A DNA stretch of 64,000 nucleotides, from positions 62,001 through 126,000 of the forward strand of contig JACRQG010000025.1 of NCBI GenBank assembly GCA_016222805.1, in the 5' to 3' direction. The translations under genes and the position numbers were made by a program. Origin of the DNA: Verrucomicrobiota bacterium. GTDB taxonomy: Bacteria > Verrucomicrobiota > Verrucomicrobiia > Opitutales > Opitutaceae. Shown one piece after another: positions 16,880 to 24,399 of this stretch; the stretch's first letter is position 1, and each line of letters starts with the position of its first letter. Below the pieces are notes generated by a model. It ran no database searches. It was not told the DNA's origin and was given only the letters and a program-made list of their open reading frames with translations.

Positions 16880-17263
16880 CTACGCCGGGCGCCGGCCGTT
16901 GGCGCGCTCCAGCCGGACGGCGGCATTCTTCGAGAGGCGCGTCCACGGCAGGGCCCGCAGCCGGGCCTCCGCGATGGGCTCGCCGGTGACCTCGCAAATC
17001 CCGTAGGTCCCCTTCTGCAGCCGCTTCAACGCCGCCTCGATCTCGCCCAACTCCGTGTCTTCCTGCGCCATCTCCGCGCGCAGGGTGCGGAGTTCCACTT
17101 CATCCTCGGCGACGTCGAGCAAATCAGCGCCGCCCCGCTCGTGCGGCACGCGGGCCGCGTGTTCATGTTCATCGCGGGCCTTCAACAAATCCTTCCGGAG
17201 CCGGAGCAGGGTCCGGTGGTGCCAGGCCCACTTCGAGGGGATCGCGTTAGGGGCAGGTTTCAT
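16880..17263 (-). CDS. DksA/TraR-family protein with degenerate zinc finger
   Basis: A 127-residue protein with a long N-terminal coiled-coil region (RTLLRLRKDLLKARDEHEH through EIEAALKRLQKG) and the DksA C-terminal signature GTYGIC..TGEPI...RLRALPW. DksA proteins bind the RNA polymerase secondary channel and modulate transcription with ppGpp. The four-cysteine zinc site is reduced to one cysteine: C90-x2-T93, then 17 residues, S111-x2-A114. This recalls the zinc-independent DksA2 type. The acidic residues expected at the coiled-coil tip may be the D-V-A-E-D stretch near residue 50. Confidence 0.8.
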   Translation of the reverse strand: MKPAPNAIPSKWAWHHRTLLRLRKDLLKARDEHEHAARVPHERGGADLLDVAEDEVELRTLRAEMAQEDTELGEIEAALKRLQKGTYGICEVTGEPIAEARLRALPWTRLSKNAAVRLERANGRRPA

Positions 17264-17797
17264 GGCAAGCGCACTCTAGCGCGATTTGCCCGAATTGCTA
17301 TGCGAAGGTTGGCGGTCGCCACGCAGATCTTGGTGGTAGTGGTCACGTGCGCACGCGACTCCCGGAAAGCCCCGGATCTTGGACCCGCTGCCTCTCCTTT
17401 CGCCGCGTCGCCGCGAGCTGAAGGGCGGCGATCCCGTGAGCCCGTTCGCCGCCTTTCGCCCCGTTTCGGCCACCCCCGGATCTTCGCCGAAAAAAACGAA
17501 AAGCGGCGAAAAATGGCCGATATCGCGTCCGGATTCTCGCGCAGCACAAAACCGCCCACGTCAAGGCGACCTCGCGCCCCAGACCGTAGCAGACAGACGT
17601 CTTGCTCACTGGAGAGATGTCGACTCAGCCCGGGTGCGTCCCGTCGCCGTGCTTCCTCGTCTGGGCCAGACGCGGAACAGGGACAAGCGGAACGATGCGC
17701 TGCGCGAGCTGCACCCTCGGTCTCGTATACCCGGTTTCGGGTACAGGCCCTAATTTACCCACCAACGACCACCCGTTGAGTGACTCTGCCGCGATAC
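17264..17797. other. Intergenic region upstream of the GxxExxY gene
   Basis: A 534-bp gap. It contains the left copy of a 64-bp repeat (17445-17508). No gene in it can be supported; the open frames that cross it are low in homology and overlap on both strands. Confidence 0.5.
17445..17508. repeat. 64-bp direct repeat flanking the GxxExxY gene, left copy
   Basis: Begins TTCGCCGCCTTTCGCCCCG and ends CGAAAAGCGGCG. It is identical to 18400-18463 except for one base (G/A at the 25th position). The ends are themselves imperfectly inverted (CGCCGCCTTTCG against CGAAAAGCGGCG), and the unit contains a run of seven A. Confidence 0.85.
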
Positions 17798-18199
17798 ATG
17801 CAGACCAAGGACCGACCGTTTGCCCTCTGCGACATCGTTCGCGAAACCGCCCGGGCGGTACACCAGTTTCTTGGCCCAGGACATCTGGAAAGAGTCTACG
17901 AAAACGCCCTAGTCCACCGACTGCGCAAACGGGGACTGCAACTCGTCCAGCAGCAACAACTGCTCGTGTACGACGAGGACGGAACGGAGCTGGGGGCGTT
18001 CACGGCGGATCTCGTGATCGAGGAGATGCTTCTCCTGGAACTCAAAGCAACCCGGGCAGTGGTGCCGGAGCATATCGCCCAACTCTTGGGTTATCTTCGC
18101 GCCGCGAACCTCGAGCACGGGGCCCTGCTGAACTTCGGAACGCTCCCGTTCTACATCAAGATGTATGGAATGTCCCGATCCCTGCGGCAAGGTAGGTGA
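17798..18199 (+). CDS. GxxExxY protein (PDDEXK-like fold)
   Basis: A 133-residue protein of the GxxExxY family, widespread in Verrucomicrobiota and Bacteroidota. The name motif is present as GPGHLERVYENAL, and a nuclease-like core follows: FTADLVIEEMLLLELKA, with Asp, Glu and Lys placed as in PDDEXK enzymes. HIAQLLGYLRAA and ALLNFG are typical of the C-terminal half. The biological role of the family is not settled. The start is taken at ATG 17798; a GTG at 17780 is also in frame. The gene sits alone between two 64-bp direct repeats, suggesting that it moved as a small cassette. Confidence 0.85.
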   Translation: MQTKDRPFALCDIVRETARAVHQFLGPGHLERVYENALVHRLRKRGLQLVQQQQLLVYDEDGTELGAFTADLVIEEMLLLELKATRAVVPEHIAQLLGYLRAANLEHGALLNFGTLPFYIKMYGMSRSLRQGR

Positions 18200-18533
18200 A
18201 CCCTGCACGAGATCCTGGCGGCGCCCCACGTCCAATCCAGCCGACAAGAGCGAAAGACGGCGAAAGGGGAGCTTTCGTAGGCACCCTCGGGGCTTCCGCC
18301 AGCTCACTGCCAAAACGAAAACTCTCCACGCCTACCGCCGTCGGCCGCGAGGCCGGCTGCCACCGGTCACCACCCGAGGTTGCCTCCCAGGCATCCTCTT
18401 TCGCCGCCTTTCGCCCCGTTTCGACCACCCCCGGATCTTCGCCGAAAAAAACGAAAAGCGGCGGTCGCCCCTGCCGCTCGCAGCCGGCGGGATTTCCGGA
18501 GCTGGCCGCGCCCGCCATCCTGCGGCGCAGCGG
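18200..18533. other. Intergenic region downstream of the GxxExxY gene
   Basis: A 334-bp gap that contains the right copy of the 64-bp repeat (18400-18463). I see no gene in it. Confidence 0.5.
18400..18463. repeat. 64-bp direct repeat flanking the GxxExxY gene, right copy
   Basis: Differs from 17445-17508 at one base of 64 and lies in the same orientation. The two copies bracket about 890 bp containing only the GxxExxY gene. No transposase or terminal inverted repeats of a known insertion sequence are seen beside them. Confidence 0.85.
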
Positions 18534-20426
18534 CTACCCCCGCCCCGCAGCCGCGCGTCCGGCCACCCCGGCCGCAAGCAGCTGCGCACTCCGCCACTGC
18601 GCCCACGGCAGCGCCGCGATCAGCATGACCGCCAGCTGGCTGGCGACAAAGAGGATCAGCCACCAGAAGGCGGCGCCCATGAAGCCATAGCTGTGCAGGC
18701 CGACGCCAAGCATGTTGACACCGAACCAGCTCCACGCCGTCACCACGTTGCCGAACACCGCCAGCACCGCGAGTCCGCGCTGCCGCACGTAGCCTCCGCT
18801 GCGCGCATGGAGGATAATCGCGTTCCACAACACGATCAGCAGCGCGCCATTCTCCTTCGGATCCCAGCCCCAAAACCGTCCCCACGACTGGTCCGCCCAG
18901 ATGCCGCCGAGGACGGTGCCAACCAGGCTGAAGAACGTGGCAAAACAGACGATGCCGTAGATCATCCGCGCGAGCGCGTCGGCGGTGGCGCGATCCAGGG
19001 AGCGGGTCAGGGCGCCGCGGACGATGTAGAGGATCGCCAGCAGACCCGCGAGAAACGTCGCCGAGTATCCGACCGTGATGGTGACCACGTGGGTCGCGAG
19101 CCAGAAGTTGGAATCGAGCACCGCCCGCATCATCTCCATCGTGTCGCCGCCAAGGGAGAGGTGATGCGCGATCAGCAGCGCCGCAAAACCGATCAACCCC
19201 GCGGCCACGCTGCCCACGGCATTGCGGAAGAAGTACTCCAGCACGAGGCAGAGGGCGACCGCTCCCCAGCCGACAAAGAGCGCCGAGGAGTAGAGGTTGG
19301 TCACCGGTGGCCGCGCCTCGAGCCACATCCGCGCCAGGATCCCGCCCGAAGTGAGGACAAAGGCCAGACCCACGAGACCAAACGCGATCCGGCCGAGCTC
19401 CTCGGGCCACCGCAACCAGGAGAAGAATGCCACCAGCGCGGCGGCCACATAGAGCGCCATGCTCGTGTAGAAAGGTTGGGCCGCGTTGAAGCGGGTCTCG
19501 AAGTCGGTCTTCCGCTTCATCTCGGGCCACGCCGCCATCGTGCGCTCCCGCTGGGCCCGGACCAGCCGGTTGAACTCCGCGGCATTACCCCGTTGCCACG
19601 CGCGACCCAGGGCGGCCAACGCCTGGGCCGAAGGCTCAAGCTGGCCCGAGGCCAGGGTCGCGCTCCAGGCGCCGCCGATCGTGCGCCACCCTTCCTCCGC
19701 AGCGACTCCCGCGGCTGGCGGCACCAGGCGCAAGTAGCCGAATTCGTCCATGACGGTGAAAGCGCGGCTGAGGGCGGACCAGCCACCCGCGTCGGTCTTG
19801 CCCCCGGGGGCGGCCGTCCCGGTCGGCGCGGATCGCACCGCCGCGACCGCCGCGGGCAGGTTCTGCTCGAGGCGAGCCAGGTCCTCGAGGAAGGTCTCGA
19901 TCCCGGGCGCCGCAGCACAGGTCTGCAGGCGCTGATAGAGGATCACCGCGTCGCGAAGTTGCACGACCGCCCGTTGGAAGGGAGTGCGCGCGGCGCCCTC
20001 GACGTCGTCGGCCAGGCGTGCCTGCCGATCGAGTTCCATCAGCCGCGGCTGCAACTGCGTCAGGGAAAAACGCTTGCCGCCGGCGCCGTCGGTGGTCGCC
20101 AGGCCCAGCATCGCCAGCACGTCGGGATGGACGACTTCGAACACCTGGTACCGATCCGCCTGCAGCGGCTTGAAGAACATGTCCAGCAGCCACTCGGCCG
20201 GAGCCACCGTCCGGCCATCGGGCGCGACCACCCGCTGCCGCCCCTGCAGCATGAGCAGGGAGGTGCGCGCGACGGTGTCGACCGGCTTGACGCGTCCGTT
20301 GACGAGAGTCGGGACGCGGGTGAACGCATCGAGGTCGAATTCTCCCCCGAGGCGCGGTGTCCGCAGGGTGAAGGCAACCCCCGCGGTAACGGCGAGCAGG
20401 ACGAAAAGCGGCAGGCGGGTGTTCAT
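18534..20426 (-). CDS. ccsA: Cytochrome c maturation protein CcsA/ResC (System II haem handling)
   Basis: A 630-residue integral membrane protein. The N-terminal third (to about residue 310) is mainly extracytoplasmic. The C-terminal half holds about eight membrane segments and the tryptophan-rich haem-binding motif WGRFWGWDPKENGALLIV, characteristic of CcsA/CcmC/CcmF proteins. With ResB it exports haem and attaches it to CXXCH apocytochromes in the periplasm. It overlaps the upstream resB by four bases (ATGA, 20423-20426), so translation is coupled. Its position directly beside genes for dozens of haem motifs suggests it serves them. Confidence 0.93.
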   Translation of the reverse strand: MNTRLPLFVLLAVTAGVAFTLRTPRLGGEFDLDAFTRVPTLVNGRVKPVDTVARTSLLMLQGRQRVVAPDGRTVAPAEWLLDMFFKPLQADRYQVFEVVHPDVLAMLGLATTDGAGGKRFSLTQLQPRLMELDRQARLADDVEGAARTPFQRAVVQLRDAVILYQRLQTCAAAPGIETFLEDLARLEQNLPAAVAAVRSAPTGTAAPGGKTDAGGWSALSRAFTVMDEFGYLRLVPPAAGVAAEEGWRTIGGAWSATLASGQLEPSAQALAALGRAWQRGNAAEFNRLVRAQRERTMAAWPEMKRKTDFETRFNAAQPFYTSMALYVAAALVAFFSWLRWPEELGRIAFGLVGLAFVLTSGGILARMWLEARPPVTNLYSSALFVGWGAVALCLVLEYFFRNAVGSVAAGLIGFAALLIAHHLSLGGDTMEMMRAVLDSNFWLATHVVTITVGYSATFLAGLLAILYIVRGALTRSLDRATADALARMIYGIVCFATFFSLVGTVLGGIWADQSWGRFWGWDPKENGALLIVLWNAIILHARSGGYVRQRGLAVLAVFGNVVTAWSWFGVNMLGVGLHSYGFMGAAFWWLILFVASQLAVMLIAALPWAQWRSAQLLAAGVAGRAAAGRG

Positions 20427-21628
20427 GCGAGGGCGGGGGGAGGAAGGTTGGCGGTCCGGCGCCGGCCGACAAAACCGGCCAGGTGAACCCCGAACTGCAG
20501 CAGCAGGCCTACCGACATCAGCCCGCAGGCGACATAGGGAATCAGCCAGGAGGGGTTGCGCACGACCTGCAGGATGGTGGTGCGGTCGTTGTTCTCGAAA
20601 CCCGACTGGTAAAACGTGAGGCCGCCGTACCGCAGCGGGTTGTTCATGTAGATGAGCACCTCGCGGTCATCGCGTCCGTCCGGCGTGTTGAGGCGCAGGC
20701 GGCTGGAGAAGTTCTTCGGGATCTGCGTGCCCGCATAGCGGTCGTGGCTGAACTTCAGCAGCGTGAGCGAGTACGGTTGATACACCCGCTTGGGGCGCAG
20801 CGCGATGCGCCAGGTGCGGCCCTCGTGGACAAACTCCTGCGGTTGGTCCAGGAGCAACGAGACAAGGTAGACCCCGAGCGAGCGATCCGGCGCGCTCAGC
20901 TCGACAAAGGCCGACGGAGCGTTGCGTTCCTTCGGCCGGTAAGTGACCGGCTGCGGAGCCGCGAGGATTCGCAGTCCCAGGCCAGCCGTCGCCATCACCG
21001 CCCCCCCCTCATGACCCCGCATCGCCAGGCTGGAGTTGGGATAGTAGGCCTTCGTCACGACCCGGAAGGGCAGTTTCGGATGCTGGAGGGACTCCTTGCC
21101 CGCCAGCAGCGCCTCGGGAATCGCGACGACCTCGTCGAACTTCGCCTCGGTGATGTCGGTGAACGCGAGCTCGGTGGCCTGGAAGCTCTCCGCATAGTTG
21201 CGGGTCTCGCCCATGCTCAATCGCAGGTGGAAGTCCTCCTGCCACAGCCCCGTCAGGAGTTCCCCGACCAGCAGCAGAATCAGGCCGAAATGGGAGAGGA
21301 GCAGTCCGGACTTTCGCCACGTCAGGGCAAAGCGGCCGAGAAAGGCGGCGGTCAGGTTCAGCATCAGCAACCCTCCGACCAGATACCCGCCGGGAAACAG
21401 CGGCACGGAGACCGGGCCCACCTGACCATAGACCACAAAGGAACGGAAGTACTTCTCCTGCACCGCCCAGATGCCGAGATTGACCTGGTCCAGCGTGCCG
21501 GCGAAGACCAGGATCATGCTGAGACCCAGGAGAACCAGGGTCAGTTTCAGGGAGGCGAGCTGCTGGCGGACCGAGAGGAGAAGCGGCAGGATCCGGCGGG
21601 GGCCAGCGACAGAGGTGGGTGTGGTCAT
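20423..21628 (-). CDS. resB: Cytochrome c maturation protein ResB (System II)
   Basis: A 401-residue membrane protein of the ResB/Ccs1 family, partner of CcsA. Hydrophobic segments lie near residues 25-45 (LTLVLLGLSMILVFAGTLDQ), 75-95 and 105-130 (LLLSHFGLILLLVGELLTG). A large periplasmic region follows with the ResB pattern IYMNNPLRYGGLTFYQSGFE, and one last membrane segment near the C-terminus. The start at 21628 places the first membrane segment as expected; an upstream in-frame extension is arginine-rich and looks non-coding. It is divergent from the cytochrome c gene at 21905. Confidence 0.92.
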   Translation of the reverse strand: MTTPTSVAGPRRILPLLLSVRQQLASLKLTLVLLGLSMILVFAGTLDQVNLGIWAVQEKYFRSFVVYGQVGPVSVPLFPGGYLVGGLLMLNLTAAFLGRFALTWRKSGLLLSHFGLILLLVGELLTGLWQEDFHLRLSMGETRNYAESFQATELAFTDITEAKFDEVVAIPEALLAGKESLQHPKLPFRVVTKAYYPNSSLAMRGHEGGAVMATAGLGLRILAAPQPVTYRPKERNAPSAFVELSAPDRSLGVYLVSLLLDQPQEFVHEGRTWRIALRPKRVYQPYSLTLLKFSHDRYAGTQIPKNFSSRLRLNTPDGRDDREVLIYMNNPLRYGGLTFYQSGFENNDRTTILQVVRNPSWLIPYVACGLMSVGLLLQFGVHLAGFVGRRRTANLPPPALA

Positions 21629-21812
21629 GGGAGCGCCCGTGGTCGGCGCGACCAGCGTGCCAGAAGGCCCACGGCCCCCGCTCCGCGGATCTTGCGGAGC
21701 GCTGCGCACGACTTGGGGACTGCTTCCGGAGCCCCGATCCCGGCCGGAGGCTTGTCTCCGGAGCTCCACTGCGCGTCCTGGACGACTGCGCATCTTTTTC
21801 GAATTCCGCTCG

Positions 21813-21873
21813 CAAGCTTTGCGTCGAAGATAGCAACCTATGCACAGCCACACCCGCCGACTTTCGGCATGCT
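21813..21873 (+). promoter_or_regulatory. Shared electron-transfer operator/promoter, upstream of the monohaem cytochrome gene
   Basis: Direct repeats CAAGCTTTGCGT (21813-21824) and CAACCTATGCAC (21834-21845) are 21 bp apart. They are followed, exactly 21 bases after TGCACA, by the -10-like CATGCT (21868-21873). The layout is the same as at six other sites in the window. The predicted start of transcription is about 25 bases before ATG 21905. Confidence 0.6.
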
Positions 21874-21904
21874 CGTTCCGCCTCAAAACACCTTCAATTC
21901 ACCC

Positions 21905-22243
21905 ATGAAACACGAAATCAAACTGATCGTCGCCGGTGCCCTGCTTGCCGCGGGTGCCGCCTTTGTCATCGCCGCTCCTGTCGCTGAAAACTGGGAAAAC
22001 CATTGCGCCAAGTGCCACGGAGCCGACGGCAAGGGCCAGACCAAGGTCGGCAAGAAGCTGAACGTCCTCGACTACACGAGCGCGGCCGATCAGGCGAAAT
22101 TCACCGACGAACAGGCGATCAAGGTCACGACCGAAGGCGCCAAGGACAAGGCGGGCAAGGAGCGCATGAAGGGCTTCAAGGACGAGCTCTCCGCCCAGGA
22201 GATCAAGGACCTCGTCGCGCACGTGCGTAAGTTCAAGAAGTAA
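21905..22243 (+). CDS. Periplasmic monohaem cytochrome c
   Basis: A 112-residue class I-type cytochrome with a signal peptide (MKHEIKLIVAGALLAAGAA, cleavage near VIAAPVAE). The haem site is CAKCH in NWENHCAKCHGADGKGQT, and MKGF near residue 93 gives a likely axial methionine. It would shuttle electrons in the periplasm. It is a close relative, of identical length, of the gene at 34663-35001; both read GKGQTK.GKKL after the haem. It leads the transcription unit that continues into the ImcH-like gene, with a hairpin between them. Confidence 0.93.
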   Translation: MKHEIKLIVAGALLAAGAAFVIAAPVAENWENHCAKCHGADGKGQTKVGKKLNVLDYTSAADQAKFTDEQAIKVTTEGAKDKAGKERMKGFKDELSAQEIKDLVAHVRKFKK

Positions 22244-22270
22244 TCGGCTTCATCTGTTTCGTTAGAAAGA

Positions 22271-22307
22271 CCGGCGCGGAGCGATTGCCATCCGCGCCGG
22301 CCTTGTT
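22271..22307 (+). terminator. Hairpin between cytochrome c and ImcH-like genes
   Basis: CCGGCGCGGA (22271-22280) and TCCGCGCCGG (22291-22300) form a perfect 10-bp stem with a 10-base loop, followed by CCTTGTT. It is probably a partial terminator or processing site that lowers expression of the downstream gene relative to the cytochrome. Confidence 0.6.
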
Positions 22308-22337
22308 CCCGGCCCTGGCAATCGTCAGACTTCCACC

Positions 22338-23855
22338 ATGTCAGACTCACCCACTCCCTCCGCCCCCGCCCCGGAACCCGCTCGCTCGGCCAAGGCGCGT
22401 TCGAACTTCAACAACTGGATCAGCGCCGTCGGTGGTGTCGTCGCCATCGGGGCCCTGTTCTCGTTCGCCCTCTTGGTCTGGATGGACTTCACGCAGGGGG
22501 AAAAGAACCCGTATTTGGGCATCTTCACCTACCTGGTCGCCCCCGGATTCCTGATTGCCGGCCTGGCGCTGGCCGGGTTTGGCGCCTGGGCCCAGCGGCG
22601 CTGGATGGTCAAGCACGCGAACGCGCCCGACCGGTGGCGCATCGACTTCCACAGTCCCGCGCAGCGCCGCGGGATGGCGGCGCTGGTCATCGGCGCCCTC
22701 GGTTTCGTCGTGCTCAGCGCCTTCGGCAGCTACCAGACCTACCACTACGCCGAGTCGAACCAGTTCTGCGGCCAGGTCTGCCACTCGGCGATGAATCCCG
22801 AATGGGTGACGTACCGGCGCGGCGCGCACGCCCGCGTCAACTGCGTCGAGTGCCACATCGGCTCCGGCGCCCGCTGGTTCATCGAAGCCAAGCTGAACGG
22901 CGCCCACCAGCTGATGGCCTACACGCTCAACAATTGGAACCGTCCCATCGACACCCCGATCAAGAACCTCCGCCCCGCGCAGGACACCTGCGAGAAGTGC
23001 CATTGGCCAGAGAAGTTCGCCGGCAACGTCGAAATGGTTTTCGACCACTTCCTTTCCGACAAGAAGAACACCCCGTACACCGCCCGGATGCTGATGCACG
23101 TGAACACCAACGTGCCCGGCCACCCGCCCGGCGGCATCCACTGGCATGTGAACGAATTCGAGCGCGTCGAGTACTTCGCCACCGACGAGGACCGCCAGAA
23201 CATCCCGTGGATGCGCGTCGTGAACAAGAAGAACGGCACGTCCCGCGTCTTCCGCACCGACGATTTCAAGGGCGAACCTCCGGCGGACAAGGTGCGCGTG
23301 ATGGACTGCATCGACTGCCACAACCGCCCCGCGCACGTGTTCCCGACGGCCAACGAGGCGGTCGAGCCCGCCATGTTCACCGGCGAGCTCACCACCAAGC
23401 TGCCGAATATCAAGCGGGGCGCCGTTCAGGCGATGACGCAGAAGGAAATTACCAAGGATGCGGAGGCCCCGCAGAAGATCGCGGACTTCATGCGCGGGAA
23501 GTACAACGACCCGGCCCACGCGGTCGACCTCCCCGGCGCGATCAACTCGGTGCAGAAGATCTTCTCGAGCACGATCTTCGTCGATCGCAAGGCCGACTGG
23601 CGCGTCTATCCCAACAACATCGGCCACAAGGATTGGCCCGGCTGCTTCCGCTGCCACGACGACAAGCACAAAACCGCCCAGGGGCAGAAGGTCCGCTCCA
23701 GCGACTGCACGTCCTGCCACACCATCCTCTCGCAGGGCAAGGGGACAGATCTCGAACTCCTCAACGCCAAGGGTCTCGAATTCAAGCATCCCAGCGGGGA
23801 CCTCGATCCCGAGCTGAGTTGCGCCGACTGCCACAACGGCGGAATCCAGAAGTGA
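22338..23855 (+). CDS. ImcH-like inner-membrane NapC/NirT-family heptahaem cytochrome c
   Basis: A 505-residue protein with three membrane segments in the first 140 residues (near 27-48, 60-85 and 112-132) and a periplasmic multihaem domain. Haem motifs in order are CGQVCH (a CX3CH site in the NapC-type position, followed by SAMNPEW), CVECH, CEKCH, CIDCH, CFRCH, CTSCH and CADCH. Three N-terminal membrane helices, a NapC/NirT domain, seven motifs and a length near 500 match ImcH of Geobacter, which takes electrons from menaquinol for acceptors of higher potential. A role as quinol oxidase feeding periplasmic cytochromes is inferred from this likeness and from the neighbours. Confidence 0.82.
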   Translation: MSDSPTPSAPAPEPARSAKARSNFNNWISAVGGVVAIGALFSFALLVWMDFTQGEKNPYLGIFTYLVAPGFLIAGLALAGFGAWAQRRWMVKHANAPDRWRIDFHSPAQRRGMAALVIGALGFVVLSAFGSYQTYHYAESNQFCGQVCHSAMNPEWVTYRRGAHARVNCVECHIGSGARWFIEAKLNGAHQLMAYTLNNWNRPIDTPIKNLRPAQDTCEKCHWPEKFAGNVEMVFDHFLSDKKNTPYTARMLMHVNTNVPGHPPGGIHWHVNEFERVEYFATDEDRQNIPWMRVVNKKNGTSRVFRTDDFKGEPPADKVRVMDCIDCHNRPAHVFPTANEAVEPAMFTGELTTKLPNIKRGAVQAMTQKEITKDAEAPQKIADFMRGKYNDPAHAVDLPGAINSVQKIFSSTIFVDRKADWRVYPNNIGHKDWPGCFRCHDDKHKTAQGQKVRSSDCTSCHTILSQGKGTDLELLNAKGLEFKHPSGDLDPELSCADCHNGGIQK

Positions 23856-23885
23856 GGATTCCGCCGGGCGGCCAAAACCCGGTGC

Positions 23886-23914
23886 GGCCGGGGCCGGCTT
23901 CCGGCTCCGGCCGG
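23886..23914. terminator. GC-rich hairpin between convergent genes
   Basis: GCCGGGGCC and GGCTCCGGC pair, with one G-U wobble, around a short loop, directly after the ImcH-like gene and just before the stop of the convergent 91-residue gene. There is no clear T tract. Confidence 0.45.
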
Positions 23915-23918
23915 CCCG

Positions 23919-24194
23919 CTACAACTTGAGATAGCGGCTGGGCGCCGGCTCGTCGTCCGGCTTGCCCTCGTAGGCGTGGACCGAACAGGCCGAGTCCGCC
24001 CAGAGCGGGAGATTCTGCTTCTTGGTTTCCCACGTCTGCCGCACCTCCTCGGCGACCGCGGGATCCCTCGCCGCCAGCATCAGACGGTTGAGGGCGGCGT
24101 AGACCACCGCCTCCGCCTTGCAACCGATCGACTCGGCGTAGCGCTCGACGGCATCGGACTCCGCCGCTTCCAGGTGTAGTTTGATCGAGGACAT
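23919..24194 (-). CDS. Small protein with ribbon-helix-helix-like N-terminus, function unknown
   Basis: A 91-residue protein starting MSSIKLHLEAAESDAVERYA. The first 40 residues read as a short strand followed by two helices (DAVERYAESIG, AEAVVYAALNRLML), the pattern of ribbon-helix-helix DNA-binding or antitoxin-like proteins. The tail is polar and proline-rich (KPDDEPAPSRYLKL) with one cysteine. It is the only short non-cytochrome gene inside the plus-strand cytochrome series and is read against it. It is divergent from the CbcL-like gene, so it could regulate the shared 205-bp region. That role is speculative. Confidence 0.6.
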   Translation of the reverse strand: MSSIKLHLEAAESDAVERYAESIGCKAEAVVYAALNRLMLAARDPAVAEEVRQTWETKKQNLPLWADSACSVHAYEGKPDDEPAPSRYLKL

Positions 24195-24331
24195 GTCATT
24201 TTCCTCCCACTTGCAGGTTGAACGGTTTGCTCGCGGTTTCTGCCGCCGAGCATAGTCCCCGGCGCCGTCGCGGTCCGCGCATTCCTTGACCAAGACTGGG
24301 CACACTTTGCCGGGGGGAGGACAAAATCTGG

Positions 24332-24392
24332 CAATGCGCGCGCACGAACCGTCAATGGCTGCGTAGTGCCGCCGACCGGTTTTTTCCATACT
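24332..24392 (+). promoter_or_regulatory. Shared electron-transfer operator/promoter, upstream of CbcL-like gene 1
   Basis: Direct repeats CAATGCGCGCGC (24332-24343) and CAATGGCTGCGT (24353-24364) are 21 bp apart. They are followed at the fixed 21-base distance by CATACT (24387-24392). The predicted first transcribed base is at about 24399, next to the ATG at 24400, so this mRNA may be leaderless. Confidence 0.6.
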
Positions 24393-24399
24393 CGGCCCC

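Noticed and set aside
17445-18463. Insertion sequence or integron cassette around the GxxExxY gene
   Set aside because: The flanking repeats are direct, and there is no transposase, integrase, attC-like site or target duplication.
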